64,000 nt of DNA, taken from JBOFMT01 sp051658525. Its GTDB lineage: Bacteria > Bacillota_I > Bacilli_A > Erysipelotrichales > Erysipelotrichaceae. Below, one piece after another: positions 10,251 to 19,017 of the stretch (position 1 is the stretch's first letter; the number at the start of each line of letters is the position of its first letter). The DNA is taken from the NCBI GenBank assembly GCA_051658525.1, contig JBOFMT010000084.1, positions 48,959-112,958 of the forward strand. Reading direction: 5' to 3'. The notes beneath the pieces were generated by a model. The model saw nothing but the letters and a program-made list of their open reading frames with translations. It searched no databases and had not been told where the DNA came from. The translations under genes were made by a program, and so were the position numbers.

Positions 10251-11099
10251 TTAGCTATGATATTGCTTATAAATTTCATTTTTTGAAATATTTCGTTCTT
10301 TCGCAACCCGTTTAATAGCCTCGTTTGTTGACAATCCTTGACTGATATAAGTTTGGATTTGATCACCTATCAAAGGCAATGCGATGTCTGGTGTACGTTC
10401 CTCTTCACTACCGGCAACAATAACAACCATTTCCCCTTTTAATTGATCAGATATTTCTAATAATTCTGAAATGGTACCTCTAATAAATTCTTCATGACGT
10501 TTGGTTAGTTCGCGTGCAATACAAACTTCACGATCCCCTAATATATTCAAACAGCTTTGAAGAAATTTACTAATTCGATGTGGAGATTCATAAAAAATAA
10601 GAGTTTCAGGGTAATACTTTAAATGCGTTAATTGTTTGACACGTTCTTTTTCCGAGTGTCCTAAAAATCCATAAAATACGAATGGTTGACTAGAAATTCC
10701 ACTTGCAACGAGTGCATTTAACATAGCATTACTTCCAGAAATTGGAACAACATTAAAACCAGCTTCGACAACTAGTTTTACCAATGTTTGCCCTGGGTCT
10801 GAAACCAATGGGTATCCAGCATCACTAACAATTGCAATTGATTTTCCTTGTTCCAATAAGTTTAATAGTCCCTTAGCACTCTCACGCTCGTTATGAGAAT
10901 GATGTGCAACCATTTTATTTTTTATTTCAAAATGCGAAAGTAACTTCATGGTATTTCTCGTATCTTCCGCAGCGATTAAATCTACACTTTGCAATACTTT
11001 GATTGCTCTTGGTGTAAACTCCTCTAAATTTCCAATCGGTGTAGCAACTAAGTACAACGTTGGATTATCATTATCAAAACTTTTTTGCCGTTGCATCAT
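10251..11099 (-). CDS. rsmI: 16S rRNA (cytidine-1402-2'-O)-methyltransferase
   Basis: RsmI uses SAM to 2'-O-methylate C1402 in the decoding centre of 16S rRNA. The 282-residue protein has the tetrapyrrole-methylase-type fold, with LYLVATPIGNLEEFTPRA near residues 16-33, IAAEDTRNT, and the SAM loop SDAGYPLVSDPGQTL around 92-106. It is the last gene of the tmk-holB-ricT-rsmI operon, as in Bacillus, although the yabA/yabB/yazA genes found there are missing. Confidence 0.96.
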   Translation of the reverse strand: MMQRQKSFDNDNPTLYLVATPIGNLEEFTPRAIKVLQSVDLIAAEDTRNTMKLLSHFEIKNKMVAHHSHNERESAKGLLNLLEQGKSIAIVSDAGYPLVSDPGQTLVKLVVEAGFNVVPISGSNAMLNALVASGISSQPFVFYGFLGHSEKERVKQLTHLKYYPETLIFYESPHRISKFLQSCLNILGDREVCIARELTKRHEEFIRGTISELLEISDQLKGEMVVIVAGSEEERTPDIALPLIGDQIQTYISQGLSTNEAIKRVAKERNISKNEIYKQYHS

Positions 11100-11108
11100 G
11101 ATGACCTC

Positions 11109-11930
11109 CTAACCTTTGTAGTTTGGGAACAACTCCTGTAAACTAACAAACAAGATATTTTCTCTATTCTCTATTTTTGCTTGATTTAAAATAAGATTAA
11201 CTCCAGTCAAACGGAATTTTTGACCATTGTATTCCAATTGGCTATTCAATTTTGGAATGCCTTCTTTTTGTGTTTTGTATTGCTGATCTTCATACTTCAA
11301 ACAGCACATCAACTTACCGCACTGACCACTAAGTTTTTGAATATTTAAGGCCAAGTACTGATTTTTTGCCATATTAATACTAACAACATCAAAATCATTT
11401 AAGAAGCGAGAACAACACGTTTCCATCCCACAAACACCCAAACCGCCAACGATTTTAGCTTTGTTACGAGGTCCAATTTGTTTCAGCTCAACGCGACATT
11501 TAAATACTGAAGCCAATTCTTTTAACAGTTCACGGAAATCTACACGTTCATCAGCAACATATACAAAGATAATTTTAGAACGATCTAACGTATATTCACA
11601 TTCGATCAGCTTCATATCTAATTTTAGTTTTTCTATGAGCTCAGCACATTTTACAATTGCTTCTTTTGCTAAGATTTGATTTGCTTCATATCGTTTACTG
11701 TCATCTTTACTTGCTTTACGTAATACAGGACGAATTTCTAAACCATTGCTATTTGCGATAAATGGCTCACACGGTTTGGCAATCTTTCCAATCTCAACAC
11801 CACGAATGGTCTCAACAACAACCAAATCACCCACTTGATAAGTGCCAGTATCGCTACCGAAATTATATATTTTTTTTGTATCTTTAAAACTAATATACGC
11901 TAAATGCGTAAATTTTCTTTGTTCACTCAT
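11109..11930 (-). CDS. ricT: PSP1-domain protein RicT (YaaT)
   Basis: In Bacillus RicT works with RicA and RicF as an Fe-S complex that directs RNase Y mRNA cleavage and affects competence and biofilm formation. The 273-residue protein has the C-terminal PSP1 domain and the conserved cysteine-rich stretches GLGVCGMETCCSRFL and GQCGKLMCCLKYE, which hold the cluster ligands. Its ATG overlaps the holB stop (ATGA). The ricA and ricF genes are not in the window. In this apparently non-sporulating context its role is probably RNA processing. Confidence 0.92.
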   Translation of the reverse strand: MSEQRKFTHLAYISFKDTKKIYNFGSDTGTYQVGDLVVVETIRGVEIGKIAKPCEPFIANSNGLEIRPVLRKASKDDSKRYEANQILAKEAIVKCAELIEKLKLDMKLIECEYTLDRSKIIFVYVADERVDFRELLKELASVFKCRVELKQIGPRNKAKIVGGLGVCGMETCCSRFLNDFDVVSINMAKNQYLALNIQKLSGQCGKLMCCLKYEDQQYKTQKEGIPKLNSQLEYNGQKFRLTGVNLILNQAKIENRENILFVSLQELFPNYKG

Positions 11931-12901
11931 GCTAACACCTCCTTTATTTGATAAATGAACGAGTCAATCAATAAGTTTAAATTGATCGATTTATTGATGG
12001 TATCATTACACTGCAATACGATAAACAAGACTTTGATTGCTTGTTCTTTTGTAAGCTTGGATTGTCCCAAAATTTGATCAAAAGCCGGGACATTGGATTG
12101 TTTTACTTCCGCTTTATATTTCACAAATAGTGTGATCATATTTAGGTACAAAACAAACACTTCACGATCGTCTTGTTTCTTTTTCGAAAAACCTTCACTC
12201 TGTAAAAGATACAAAGCTTGCTTGGCATTCGAATGCAAGATTCCTGCCGTTTGCTCAAACAAAGAGCGTGCTCTTTGATAAGTGTCTTCTTCAACTAAGC
12301 GTATCATCTCTTCTAACCCATTTACTAGGTGTGAGAGTAGGAAGGCATCAAGTTCATAGTCCATATGCACCAGTGCTTGAGCGTACAATTGTTCGGCAGC
12401 AGCTTTTTTAAATTTCACTACTTGGGTACGTGAAACAATGGTTGGTAATAATCGATCGAGCTGTTCCGTAATTAAGATAGCTGTAACGTCGTTACTAGGT
12501 TCTTCCAAAAACTTTAATAGGGTATTCATGGCATCCGGTGTTGCATGTTCAACCATATTTAATATAAAGATTTTTTTTCCTCTTTTTTCTAACGCTGTTT
12601 TTGAAAATTGTTGTTGAATGCGCAAAATATGTTCTTTTTTTATGGTTTCTTTTGCTCCATCAATAAAAATTAGGTCAGCATAATTACCATGTTGAATACG
12701 CAAGCAATCTTCACACTGTTCGCATGCTTCGCTATCTTGCTGACAAACGAGGGCCTGGCTCATGTAATAAGCCATCTTTCGCTTGTATGTCCCCTTCTCA
12801 CCAACGAACAGGTAAGCATGACTCAAAGCATCTTTCGAGAATGCATTGTGTAAGACTTGATAGGCAACACGCTGTTGCTGTTGTAAGAGTGAACGATCCA
12901 T
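11927..12901 (-). CDS. holB: DNA polymerase III delta-prime subunit
   Basis: HolB is the stator subunit of the clamp loader that places the DnaN ring on DNA. The 324-residue AAA+ protein has a degenerate P-loop (FVGEKGTYKRKMAY), consistent with a non-hydrolysing delta-prime. A zinc cluster (C52 QQDSEAC-EQC-EDC region) and the sensor-like segment NTLLKFLEEPSND with SRTQVVKF follow. It sits between tmk (1-base gap) and ricT (4-base overlap). The other loader ATPase, dnaX, is at 27395-29098. Confidence 0.94.
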   Translation of the reverse strand: MDRSLLQQQQRVAYQVLHNAFSKDALSHAYLFVGEKGTYKRKMAYYMSQALVCQQDSEACEQCEDCLRIQHGNYADLIFIDGAKETIKKEHILRIQQQFSKTALEKRGKKIFILNMVEHATPDAMNTLLKFLEEPSNDVTAILITEQLDRLLPTIVSRTQVVKFKKAAAEQLYAQALVHMDYELDAFLLSHLVNGLEEMIRLVEEDTYQRARSLFEQTAGILHSNAKQALYLLQSEGFSKKKQDDREVFVLYLNMITLFVKYKAEVKQSNVPAFDQILGQSKLTKEQAIKVLFIVLQCNDTINKSINLNLLIDSFIYQIKEVLA

Positions 12902-12902
12902 A

Positions 12903-13523
12903 TTAGATTACGGATAGCACTGCATCTAGTGCTGATGCATATACCGATTCAACTCTTTGATTCGCATCTACAACAATCATTCGTTCTGCAAAACGCTCCA
13001 ATACTGCTTCGTATCCCTTTGCTACTAAATAGTGAAACGCTTCGCTTTCTAAATCCAAGCGATCTTTATGTAATCTTGATACGATTCGGTCCAATCCTAT
13101 TTTAGGATCGAGTTTTAAAAAAATCGTTTTGTCTGGCATATATTGTTCGATTGCAAATTGATTCATCTCAAAAACTTCATCAAATCCGAGACCCCGACCA
13201 TAGCCTTGATATGCAAGTGAGCTGTCGATAAAGCGATCACATAACACAATTTTTCCTTCCGCCAATGCTGGAATTACTTTTTCTGTTAAATGCTGACGGC
13301 GACTTGCAGCATAAAGTAACGCTTCACAACGCGCATCCATTGCCGTATTATCCGGATTTAAAATCACATCTCTAATTTGTTCAGCAATTGCTATACCACC
13401 TGGCTCACGCGTGTAAATCACGTCATAACCTTGTGCTTTTAATGTTTCATATATTTTTTGTGAAATGGTAGTTTTCCCACTTCCATCGTTTCCTTCAAAG
13501 GTGATAAATTTTCCTTGTTTCAT
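12903..13523 (-). CDS. tmk: Thymidylate kinase
   Basis: Tmk phosphorylates dTMP to dTDP for DNA synthesis. The 206-residue protein shows the P-loop FEGNDGSGKTT (residues 8-18), the TREPGG motif, the LCDRFIDSSLAYQG substrate-binding block and a C-terminal LID region. It begins the tmk-holB-ricT-rsmI operon. The usual Bacillus neighbours between tmk and holB (yaaQ/darA and yaaR) are absent; holB follows almost immediately. Confidence 0.97.
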   Translation of the reverse strand: MKQGKFITFEGNDGSGKTTISQKIYETLKAQGYDVIYTREPGGIAIAEQIRDVILNPDNTAMDARCEALLYAASRRQHLTEKVIPALAEGKIVLCDRFIDSSLAYQGYGRGLGFDEVFEMNQFAIEQYMPDKTIFLKLDPKIGLDRIVSRLHKDRLDLESEAFHYLVAKGYEAVLERFAERMIVVDANQRVESVYASALDAVLSVI

Positions 13524-13548
13524 ATTACACCTAACCTTCCATATAGTT

Positions 13549-13554
13549 ATTATA
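13549..13554 (-). promoter_or_regulatory. Possible -10 of the tmk operon promoter
   Basis: A TATAAT lies 26 bases upstream of the tmk start on the minus strand. No good -35 hexamer is seen at 16-18 bases, so this is tentative. Confidence 0.4.
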
Positions 13555-13583
13555 CACTGAATTCATCATCCTTTGCCTGCAAT

Positions 13584-13613
13584 CCGAAAAAAAAGATTGA
13601 TTTCTCAATCTTT
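13584..13613 (-). terminator. Terminator of the nfeD-SPFH-msrA operon
   Basis: AAAGATTGA and TCAATCTTT form a 9-bp stem around a 4-base loop, overlapping the msrA stop codon, followed on the minus strand by TTTTTTCGG. Confidence 0.8.
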
Positions 13614-14102
13614 TCGTTCTTCTGGTTTTATTTTACTAAAATCCACATGGCAATAGCCATTTGGATTTTTTACCAAATAGGTTTGATGATAAGTCTCGGC
13701 ATCCCAAAACGCTTGTAACGCCTGTACTTCGACTACGATAGGTTTCGTATAATCTACTTGTCGTTTTGCGATATAGGCTTGAATAACTGTCTCATCTTCT
13801 GGCTGTTTGAAATATACACCCGTACGATATTGAGAACCGATATCATTTCCTTGGCGGTTTATTGAGGTTGGATTGATAATCCGAAACAAATGATCCAATA
13901 TTTTCTCTAGTGTTAGTGGTGCTTCATATTGAATCCACACAACTTCCGCATGTCCAGTTTCATCCGTGCAAACCGCCTGATAATTTGGATGATCCAAATG
14001 TCCTTGTGCATATCCTACTTTGGTTTGAAGGGTTCCTTTTAAGCGTCGAAAATATTCCTCAACACCCCAAAAACATCCTCCTGCAACAACAATCTCTTTC
14101 AT
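13605..14102 (-). CDS. msrA: Peptide-methionine (S)-S-oxide reductase
   Basis: MsrA repairs oxidised methionine (S-sulfoxide) in proteins using thioredoxin. The 165-residue protein has the catalytic motif GGCFWGVEEYF with Cys10. DPTSINRQGNDIGSQYR-like substrate-pocket residues are recognisable as NPTSINRQGNDIGSQYRTG (about 84-102). No MsrB domain is fused or adjacent, and no clear C-terminal resolving cysteine is present. It directly follows the SPFH gene (4-base gap) and ends that operon. Confidence 0.96.
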   Translation of the reverse strand: MKEIVVAGGCFWGVEEYFRRLKGTLQTKVGYAQGHLDHPNYQAVCTDETGHAEVVWIQYEAPLTLEKILDHLFRIINPTSINRQGNDIGSQYRTGVYFKQPEDETVIQAYIAKRQVDYTKPIVVEVQALQAFWDAETYHQTYLVKNPNGYCHVDFSKIKPEERKD

Positions 14103-14106
14103 AAAC

Positions 14107-15006
14107 TTATCCTTTCAGAACTTCATTCCCCGCTGCTAATAGACTAGCAATGTTTTGAATTTCACTTGGAATAATAATTTTAGTCGCTTGACCATCAGCA
14201 ACTTTCGCAAGTGCTTCTAGACCTTTTAATTGAATTACCTTTTCACTTGTTGTAGCTGAAGATAACATCGTTAAAGAATTTGCATAGGCTTGTTGAACGA
14301 GCATGATAGCTTCGGCTTCCCCTTGTGCTTCTTTAATTTTCTTTTCTTTGACTGCTTCTGCACGTAAAATGGCAGCTTCTTTTTCTCCTTCTGCTACAAG
14401 AATTTCGGAACGTTTACGTCCTTCTGCTTGTAGGATGGATTCACGACGTTCACGCTCAGCTTTCATTTGACGTTCCATCGCATCTTGAATTTCACGAGGA
14501 GGTAAAATATTTTTCAACTCGACGCGATTCACTTTAATTCCCCATTTATCCGTTGCTTCATCTAGTATTGCGCGCATTTTCGTATTGATAATATCGCGAG
14601 AAGTTAATGTAGAGTCCAAATCCAACTCTCCGATAATATTACGTAATGTTGTTGCCGTTAAATTCTCAACCGCCATCAAAGGATTGTTCACCCCGTACGT
14701 ATATAACTTTGAATCCGTTACTTGGAAATATACAACCGTATCAATTTGCATGGTTACATTATCGCGAGTAATCACGGGTTGTGGTGGAAAATCTACTACT
14801 TGTTCTTTCAATGAAACACGTTTTGCAATGCGGTCAATAAATGGAACTAGTACATGAAGTCCCGTTTCCCATGTCGCCGCATAGGCACCAAGACGTTCAA
14901 TTACAAACGTTTGTGATTGATTGACAATACGGATATGGAATACTGCAAAAATAACTACTAGCAATAACAACAAAAGTACAAAAATAAATTGTTCAAATGA
15001 CATCAA
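14107..15006 (-). CDS. SPFH/Band 7 membrane protein (stomatin/QmcA-like)
   Basis: This is a membrane-microdomain scaffold protein of the stomatin-prohibitin-flotillin family. The 299-residue protein has one N-terminal membrane segment (about residues 6-24). An SPFH domain follows with SQTFVIERLGAYAATWETGLHVLVPF and the PPQPVITRDNVTMQIDTVVYFQV block. A long charged coiled-coil rich in Glu and Ala (about 180-240) comes next. It is paired with an NfeD-like gene 11 bases upstream, the classical stomatin-NfeD operon, in which NfeD is thought to modulate oligomers of the SPFH protein. Confidence 0.93.
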   Translation of the reverse strand: MMSFEQFIFVLLLLLLVVIFAVFHIRIVNQSQTFVIERLGAYAATWETGLHVLVPFIDRIAKRVSLKEQVVDFPPQPVITRDNVTMQIDTVVYFQVTDSKLYTYGVNNPLMAVENLTATTLRNIIGELDLDSTLTSRDIINTKMRAILDEATDKWGIKVNRVELKNILPPREIQDAMERQMKAERERRESILQAEGRKRSEILVAEGEKEAAILRAEAVKEKKIKEAQGEAEAIMLVQQAYANSLTMLSSATTSEKVIQLKGLEALAKVADGQATKIIIPSEIQNIASLLAAGNEVLKG

Positions 15007-15017
15007 TGTGTCCCCCT

Positions 15018-15437
15018 TTAGTGTTTAACTATGAGCGTTGCACCTTCAATACGTGCAACAAACAAGCGATCCCCTTTAAGGACTGCTTCTTCACTACGTG
15101 CTGCCCAATCCATGCTACCTGATATTACACGCCCCTCGTTTACTAAAGGATCAAAATCTTGCAAAGCAATCACTTCACTTCCTACCATTGCTTGCGCATT
15201 CGTAGAAATAATTTTTTGATCGAGGAAACGTTTTTTTATCGGCTTAGACAAAGCCAAGGTAATGGCAGAAACTAAAATAAATGCTGTAATTTGCCAAAAG
15301 ATCGATACTTCAAAAACAGCTAATACTGTCGCTACCAAAGCACCGATTGCAAACCAAATCGTAGCCAATTGCACAGTGATTGCTTCGATGACTACAAATA
15401 CAATTGTTAATACCAACCAGATCAAATACATGTCCAT
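15018..15437 (-). CDS. NfeD-like membrane protein
   Basis: This short NfeD protein of 139 residues has an N-terminal membrane region with about three hydrophobic segments (residues 3-70). A C-terminal OB-fold follows, ending ...GDRLFVARIEGATLIV. It lacks the ClpP-like protease domain of long NfeDs. NfeD OB domains interact with stomatin-type SPFH proteins, and the SPFH gene follows directly. The conserved phrase AQAMVGSEVIALQDFDPLVNEGRV corresponds to the usual G-x-G-x-A segment of the family, in slightly altered form. Confidence 0.88.
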   Translation of the reverse strand: MDMYLIWLVLTIVFVVIEAITVQLATIWFAIGALVATVLAVFEVSIFWQITAFILVSAITLALSKPIKKRFLDQKIISTNAQAMVGSEVIALQDFDPLVNEGRVISGSMDWAARSEEAVLKGDRLFVARIEGATLIVKH

Positions 15438-15472
15438 ATCATCACCTCACTTATATTCCCAGTATACCAAAT

Positions 15473-16201
15473 TTAATCTTTCTTTTCCATTATGGCCTTT
15501 ACTGCTAAGGATCCAGCCATTAATCCTGCACTTGCTGGAACAAATGGTGTCGATGCTGGAGGCATTTTCGATTTTCTTGTCGTTGCCTCTTCATTTAATA
15601 CTTTATGTTGTTTAAACGGTAATTCGTCTGAAAATAAAACAGGAATTTTCCCTTTGATACGACGTTCTTTCATCATGCGGCGCATCACCTTTGATAGCGG
15701 GTCGTTGTATGTTTTACTTAAGTCTGTAAGTTGTAATTTCGTTACATCCCAGCGATTTGCCATTCCCATGCTAGAGATAAATGGAACTTTATTCTTTTTA
15801 CAATATTCAACAATATCCGCTTTAGAAGTAATCGTATCAATCGCATCGATAACAAAATCGATTGGGTATTGAAATAAGGTCTCGTTTAAACTTGCATCAT
15901 AAAATTGATTGATGCAAATTACATTACAATCCGGTGCATAAGAATGAATTCGTTCTTTCATTACTTCAGTCTTACTCCGTCCAATCGTTTGTAGGTTTGC
16001 AATTACTTGGCGATTCATGTTGGATTCAGCTACGGTATCAGCGTCCACAATAACAATATTCTTCACACCGCATCGTGTAACAGATTCAATTGCGTGTCCA
16101 CCAACACCACCAACACCCAATACCAATACCCAACCATTGGCAAGTTTTTCAATTCCTTCAGAACCAACTAATAGTTCGATTCTTTGTAATGCTTCATTCA
16201 T
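15473..16201 (-). CDS. tcdA: tRNA threonylcarbamoyladenosine dehydratase (ThiF/MoeB fold)
   Basis: TcdA uses ATP to cyclise t6A37 of tRNA to ct6A. The 242-residue protein has the E1-like nucleotide loop VLGVGGVGGHAIESVTRCG (about 24-42), the VDADTVAESNMNRQ motif, and the DAIDTITSKADIVEYCKKN block. I start at ATG 16201, because its ribosome-binding site GGAGG lies 8 bases upstream and the ATGA overlap couples it to the end of miaA. An ATG at 16216 would contain that ribosome-binding site. The mutL-miaA-tcdA chain groups repair with tRNA modification. Confidence 0.93.
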   Translation of the reverse strand: MNEALQRIELLVGSEGIEKLANGWVLVLGVGGVGGHAIESVTRCGVKNIVIVDADTVAESNMNRQVIANLQTIGRSKTEVMKERIHSYAPDCNVICINQFYDASLNETLFQYPIDFVIDAIDTITSKADIVEYCKKNKVPFISSMGMANRWDVTKLQLTDLSKTYNDPLSKVMRRMMKERRIKGKIPVLFSDELPFKQHKVLNEEATTRKSKMPPASTPFVPASAGLMAGSLAVKAIMEKKD

Positions 16202-17109
16202 TTTTGATTCCTCCATACTACAACTTCTTCTTTTAATACATCTTCATAACCCGCTTGCGTCACATCATACCACTCAACAGGTAGTTGATTGTGAAACCAT
16301 GTGTATTGACGTTTCGCAAAATTTCTTGAGTTCTTTTTTATTTTTTCCAATACTTCATCGAGACTTATCGTTTTTTCATAATAAGGTAAAAACTCTTTAT
16401 ACCCGATTCCTTGCATACTTTGTAATTGGAACGTTGCAAGATTTTCAACTACAGAGTCTAATTCTTCGAGTAATCCAGCCTCTACCATCCCATCAACTCG
16501 CTGATTGATTCGATTGTATAACAATTCTCGTGGCATTGTTAACCCGATAAACTTCGCATCATACAGTAAACTATGGTTTTGAGCTGCAATTACATCGCTT
16601 CTACGCTTACCACTATGTGCCATAATCAATGCACGTATCACTCTTTGTTGATTGTTTGGATGAATGCTTTTCGCACTTTCTGGATCGATATCCAACAATG
16701 CAGTATATTGCTCTTCCTTTGAAAGGGTTGCTACATATGCTGTATAAGCCTCATCTACTTGTTCTTCTGAAAATTCGTAATCATATAACAACGCTTTGAT
16801 ATAGAGTCCTGTCCCTCCACAAACAATAGGAAGCTTGCCTCGATTGCTAATATCTTCAATCCATGCTCTTCCCAACGTTTGAAAATCTTTTACACTGTAA
16901 GCTTCTTTGTAGTCGAGCATATCAATCAAATGGTGCGCAACTCCTTCTTGTTCTTCACTTGTAACCTTAGCGGAACCAATGGTTAATTGTCGATAGACCT
17001 GAATGGAATCTCCACTAATAATTTCACCATTTAATTGTTTGGCGAGTTCAACGCTTAACTTTGTTTTCCCAATCGCCGTAGGTCCGACAATTACTAATAC
17101 TTTTTTCAT
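16198..17109 (-). CDS. miaA: tRNA dimethylallyltransferase
   Basis: MiaA adds a dimethylallyl group to A37 of tRNAs reading codons that start with U. The protein shows VIVGPTAIGKTKL (P-loop, about residues 7-19), ISGDSIQVYRQL, and the VCGGTGLYIKALLYDY block. The C-terminal KRQYTWFHNQ motif is also present. ATG 17109 (303 aa) is preferred because GGAGG is 6 bases upstream; the ATG two codons earlier abuts the ribosome-binding site. It overlaps the mutL stop region, as in Bacillus and E. coli, where miaA follows mutL. Confidence 0.96.
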   Translation of the reverse strand: MKKVLVIVGPTAIGKTKLSVELAKQLNGEIISGDSIQVYRQLTIGSAKVTSEEQEGVAHHLIDMLDYKEAYSVKDFQTLGRAWIEDISNRGKLPIVCGGTGLYIKALLYDYEFSEEQVDEAYTAYVATLSKEEQYTALLDIDPESAKSIHPNNQQRVIRALIMAHSGKRRSDVIAAQNHSLLYDAKFIGLTMPRELLYNRINQRVDGMVEAGLLEELDSVVENLATFQLQSMQGIGYKEFLPYYEKTISLDEVLEKIKKNSRNFAKRQYTWFHNQLPVEWYDVTQAGYEDVLKEEVVVWRNQK

Positions 17110-17111
17110 TC

Positions 17112-18899
17112 TCATCCTCCGCGATAAAATTCTTTTTCCAATAAACTATGCCCTAGCAAAATAAAAGTAGGCCTACCATGAGGGCAGTGAAATGGTTGTT
17201 CACAACGTTGAAGTTGAACTAGTAATTGTTCCATTTCCAAGCGACTCAACGTTCGATTAAATCGAATTGAGCTATGACAAGCCATTGTTTCAATTGCGTG
17301 TTTTCGTAATTCTACCACATCGATCGTCTTTTCATTCTTTAAAAGCTCTATGATATCTTCAATTACTGCTTTTTCATCACTATCTTGTAACCAACTAGGT
17401 AATTCTCTCACCAAAATAGTAGTCGAACCGAACACATCAAAATGAAGACCAATCCCCATTAAGATAAGATTAAAACGATCCAATTGGTCGATAAAAGCAG
17501 CATCAACGACAAAACGCAATGGTAACAAAAGCGGTTTTGCGTGAAAATTTCCTTGTTGAAGAGCGTTTGCAAGTCGTTCGAAGTTAATTCTCTCATGCGC
17601 TGCGTGCTGGTCAATCAGATATAAGCCTTCCGCACCTTCAGTTAATACATAGCGTTTTGCAAACTGCCCAATCAACTGCATAGTAGGCCAAGCTGGATGG
17701 ATTTCACTTGGTGTTATAACGGATTCTTCCTGCTCCATTTCCTGGGAAATAAGTTCAACTACTTCCGTTTTTATCGGTGCAGGTTTGATTTCAAATACTG
17801 TTTTTTCCTCTGCCATTAGCATAGGTTTTTCACGTTCTACAGCCGGTGCTTTGAATTCAAATTTGGGTTGTTCCACCCGTTCTTCTGATTGAATTTTAGT
17901 CACTATATTGGGTCTAAACTCATGACGTAACATTGCTTGCAAACCTGTTGCAAGCAACTCTTCTAGTTGCTTAGCTTTGGAAAGTCGAATCTCCCATTTT
18001 GATGGATGTACATTGACATCCACTAACTGATAGTCCATCTCAATATGCAAAATTGCTACAGGATATCTTCCCGATGGCAAATATGATGCATAGGCATCAC
18101 AAATAGCTTTTGTCAATTTTTGATTTCGAATCATTCGCCCATTAATATATATTTGAATGTAATACTTATTCGCACGATTAATCGCTGGTTGCGCAATAAA
18201 ACCTTTGATTGTATAGTCATTATCCGCTAACGAAATTGCTAGCATTGATTTTGCAACATCCAATCCATACACATCTAAAATTGAACTTAGTAAATCGTTG
18301 TTTCCTTTACTTTTAAATGAGAGTTTATCATTGTGGTGCAATTCAAACGTAATTTCTGGATGAGCAAAAGCAAATTTTTGAATCACATCAAGTACCAAGG
18401 TGTATTCATAATTCGATGCTTTTAAATGCTTTAATCGCGCTGGTGTTTTTTGGAACAAACTCTTCACTTCAATACTAGTACCTTGATTACAAGCAACAGG
18501 CACCTGTTGAATAAAGCTCCCCCAAGCGATGTTTATCTGTGTTCCAACACCACCATCATTGGTTTGCATCTCTACTTGTGATACAGAAGCAATCGATGGC
18601 AAGGCTTCTCCTCGAAACCCCATTGTTTTGATATTCCAAAGTTCTTGAGAAGTTTTTATTTTACTAGTCGCATGGCGTTCAAATGCCATCCGAGCATCCA
18701 CTTCATCCATCCCGATGCCATCATCTTCAACTTTGATCGATTCAATTCCACCTTGTTGCAGCGAAACAATAATTCGCGTAGCTTGCGCATCAATTGCATT
18801 CTCTACCAATTCTTTCACAATCCCCATCGGACGCTCCACTACTTCTCCGGCAGCAATCATATTGGTTAAATGTGGATCTAATTGTTGAATTTTTCCCAT
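17112..18899 (-). CDS. mutL: DNA mismatch repair protein MutL
   Basis: MutL couples MutS recognition of mismatches to strand incision and excision. The GHKL ATPase motifs are clear: ELVENAIDAQATR, VEDDGIGMD and MGFRGEALPSIASV. The C-terminal dimer domain has the endonuclease motif DQHAAHERINFE, plus ACHSSIRF and CPHGRPT, so this MutL should nick DNA itself, as in organisms without MutH. I start at ATG 18899 (595 aa), where MGKIQQLDPHLTNMIAAGEVV matches the family start and AGGA lies upstream; an ATG at 18950 adds 17 unrelated residues. Confidence 0.96.
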   Translation of the reverse strand: MGKIQQLDPHLTNMIAAGEVVERPMGIVKELVENAIDAQATRIIVSLQQGGIESIKVEDDGIGMDEVDARMAFERHATSKIKTSQELWNIKTMGFRGEALPSIASVSQVEMQTNDGGVGTQINIAWGSFIQQVPVACNQGTSIEVKSLFQKTPARLKHLKASNYEYTLVLDVIQKFAFAHPEITFELHHNDKLSFKSKGNNDLLSSILDVYGLDVAKSMLAISLADNDYTIKGFIAQPAINRANKYYIQIYINGRMIRNQKLTKAICDAYASYLPSGRYPVAILHIEMDYQLVDVNVHPSKWEIRLSKAKQLEELLATGLQAMLRHEFRPNIVTKIQSEERVEQPKFEFKAPAVEREKPMLMAEEKTVFEIKPAPIKTEVVELISQEMEQEESVITPSEIHPAWPTMQLIGQFAKRYVLTEGAEGLYLIDQHAAHERINFERLANALQQGNFHAKPLLLPLRFVVDAAFIDQLDRFNLILMGIGLHFDVFGSTTILVRELPSWLQDSDEKAVIEDIIELLKNEKTIDVVELRKHAIETMACHSSIRFNRTLSRLEMEQLLVQLQRCEQPFHCPHGRPTFILLGHSLLEKEFYRGG

Positions 18900-19017
18900 A
18901 GATAATCCTGGCACATGAAGGTTACCACTCGTTGGTAGCCATGTACGCAACCCTTTCTTTCCATCTAGCTAAAGGTTAGACATTTGTTCTATCTACTCTA
19001 TACCATCCCTTTTCGCT

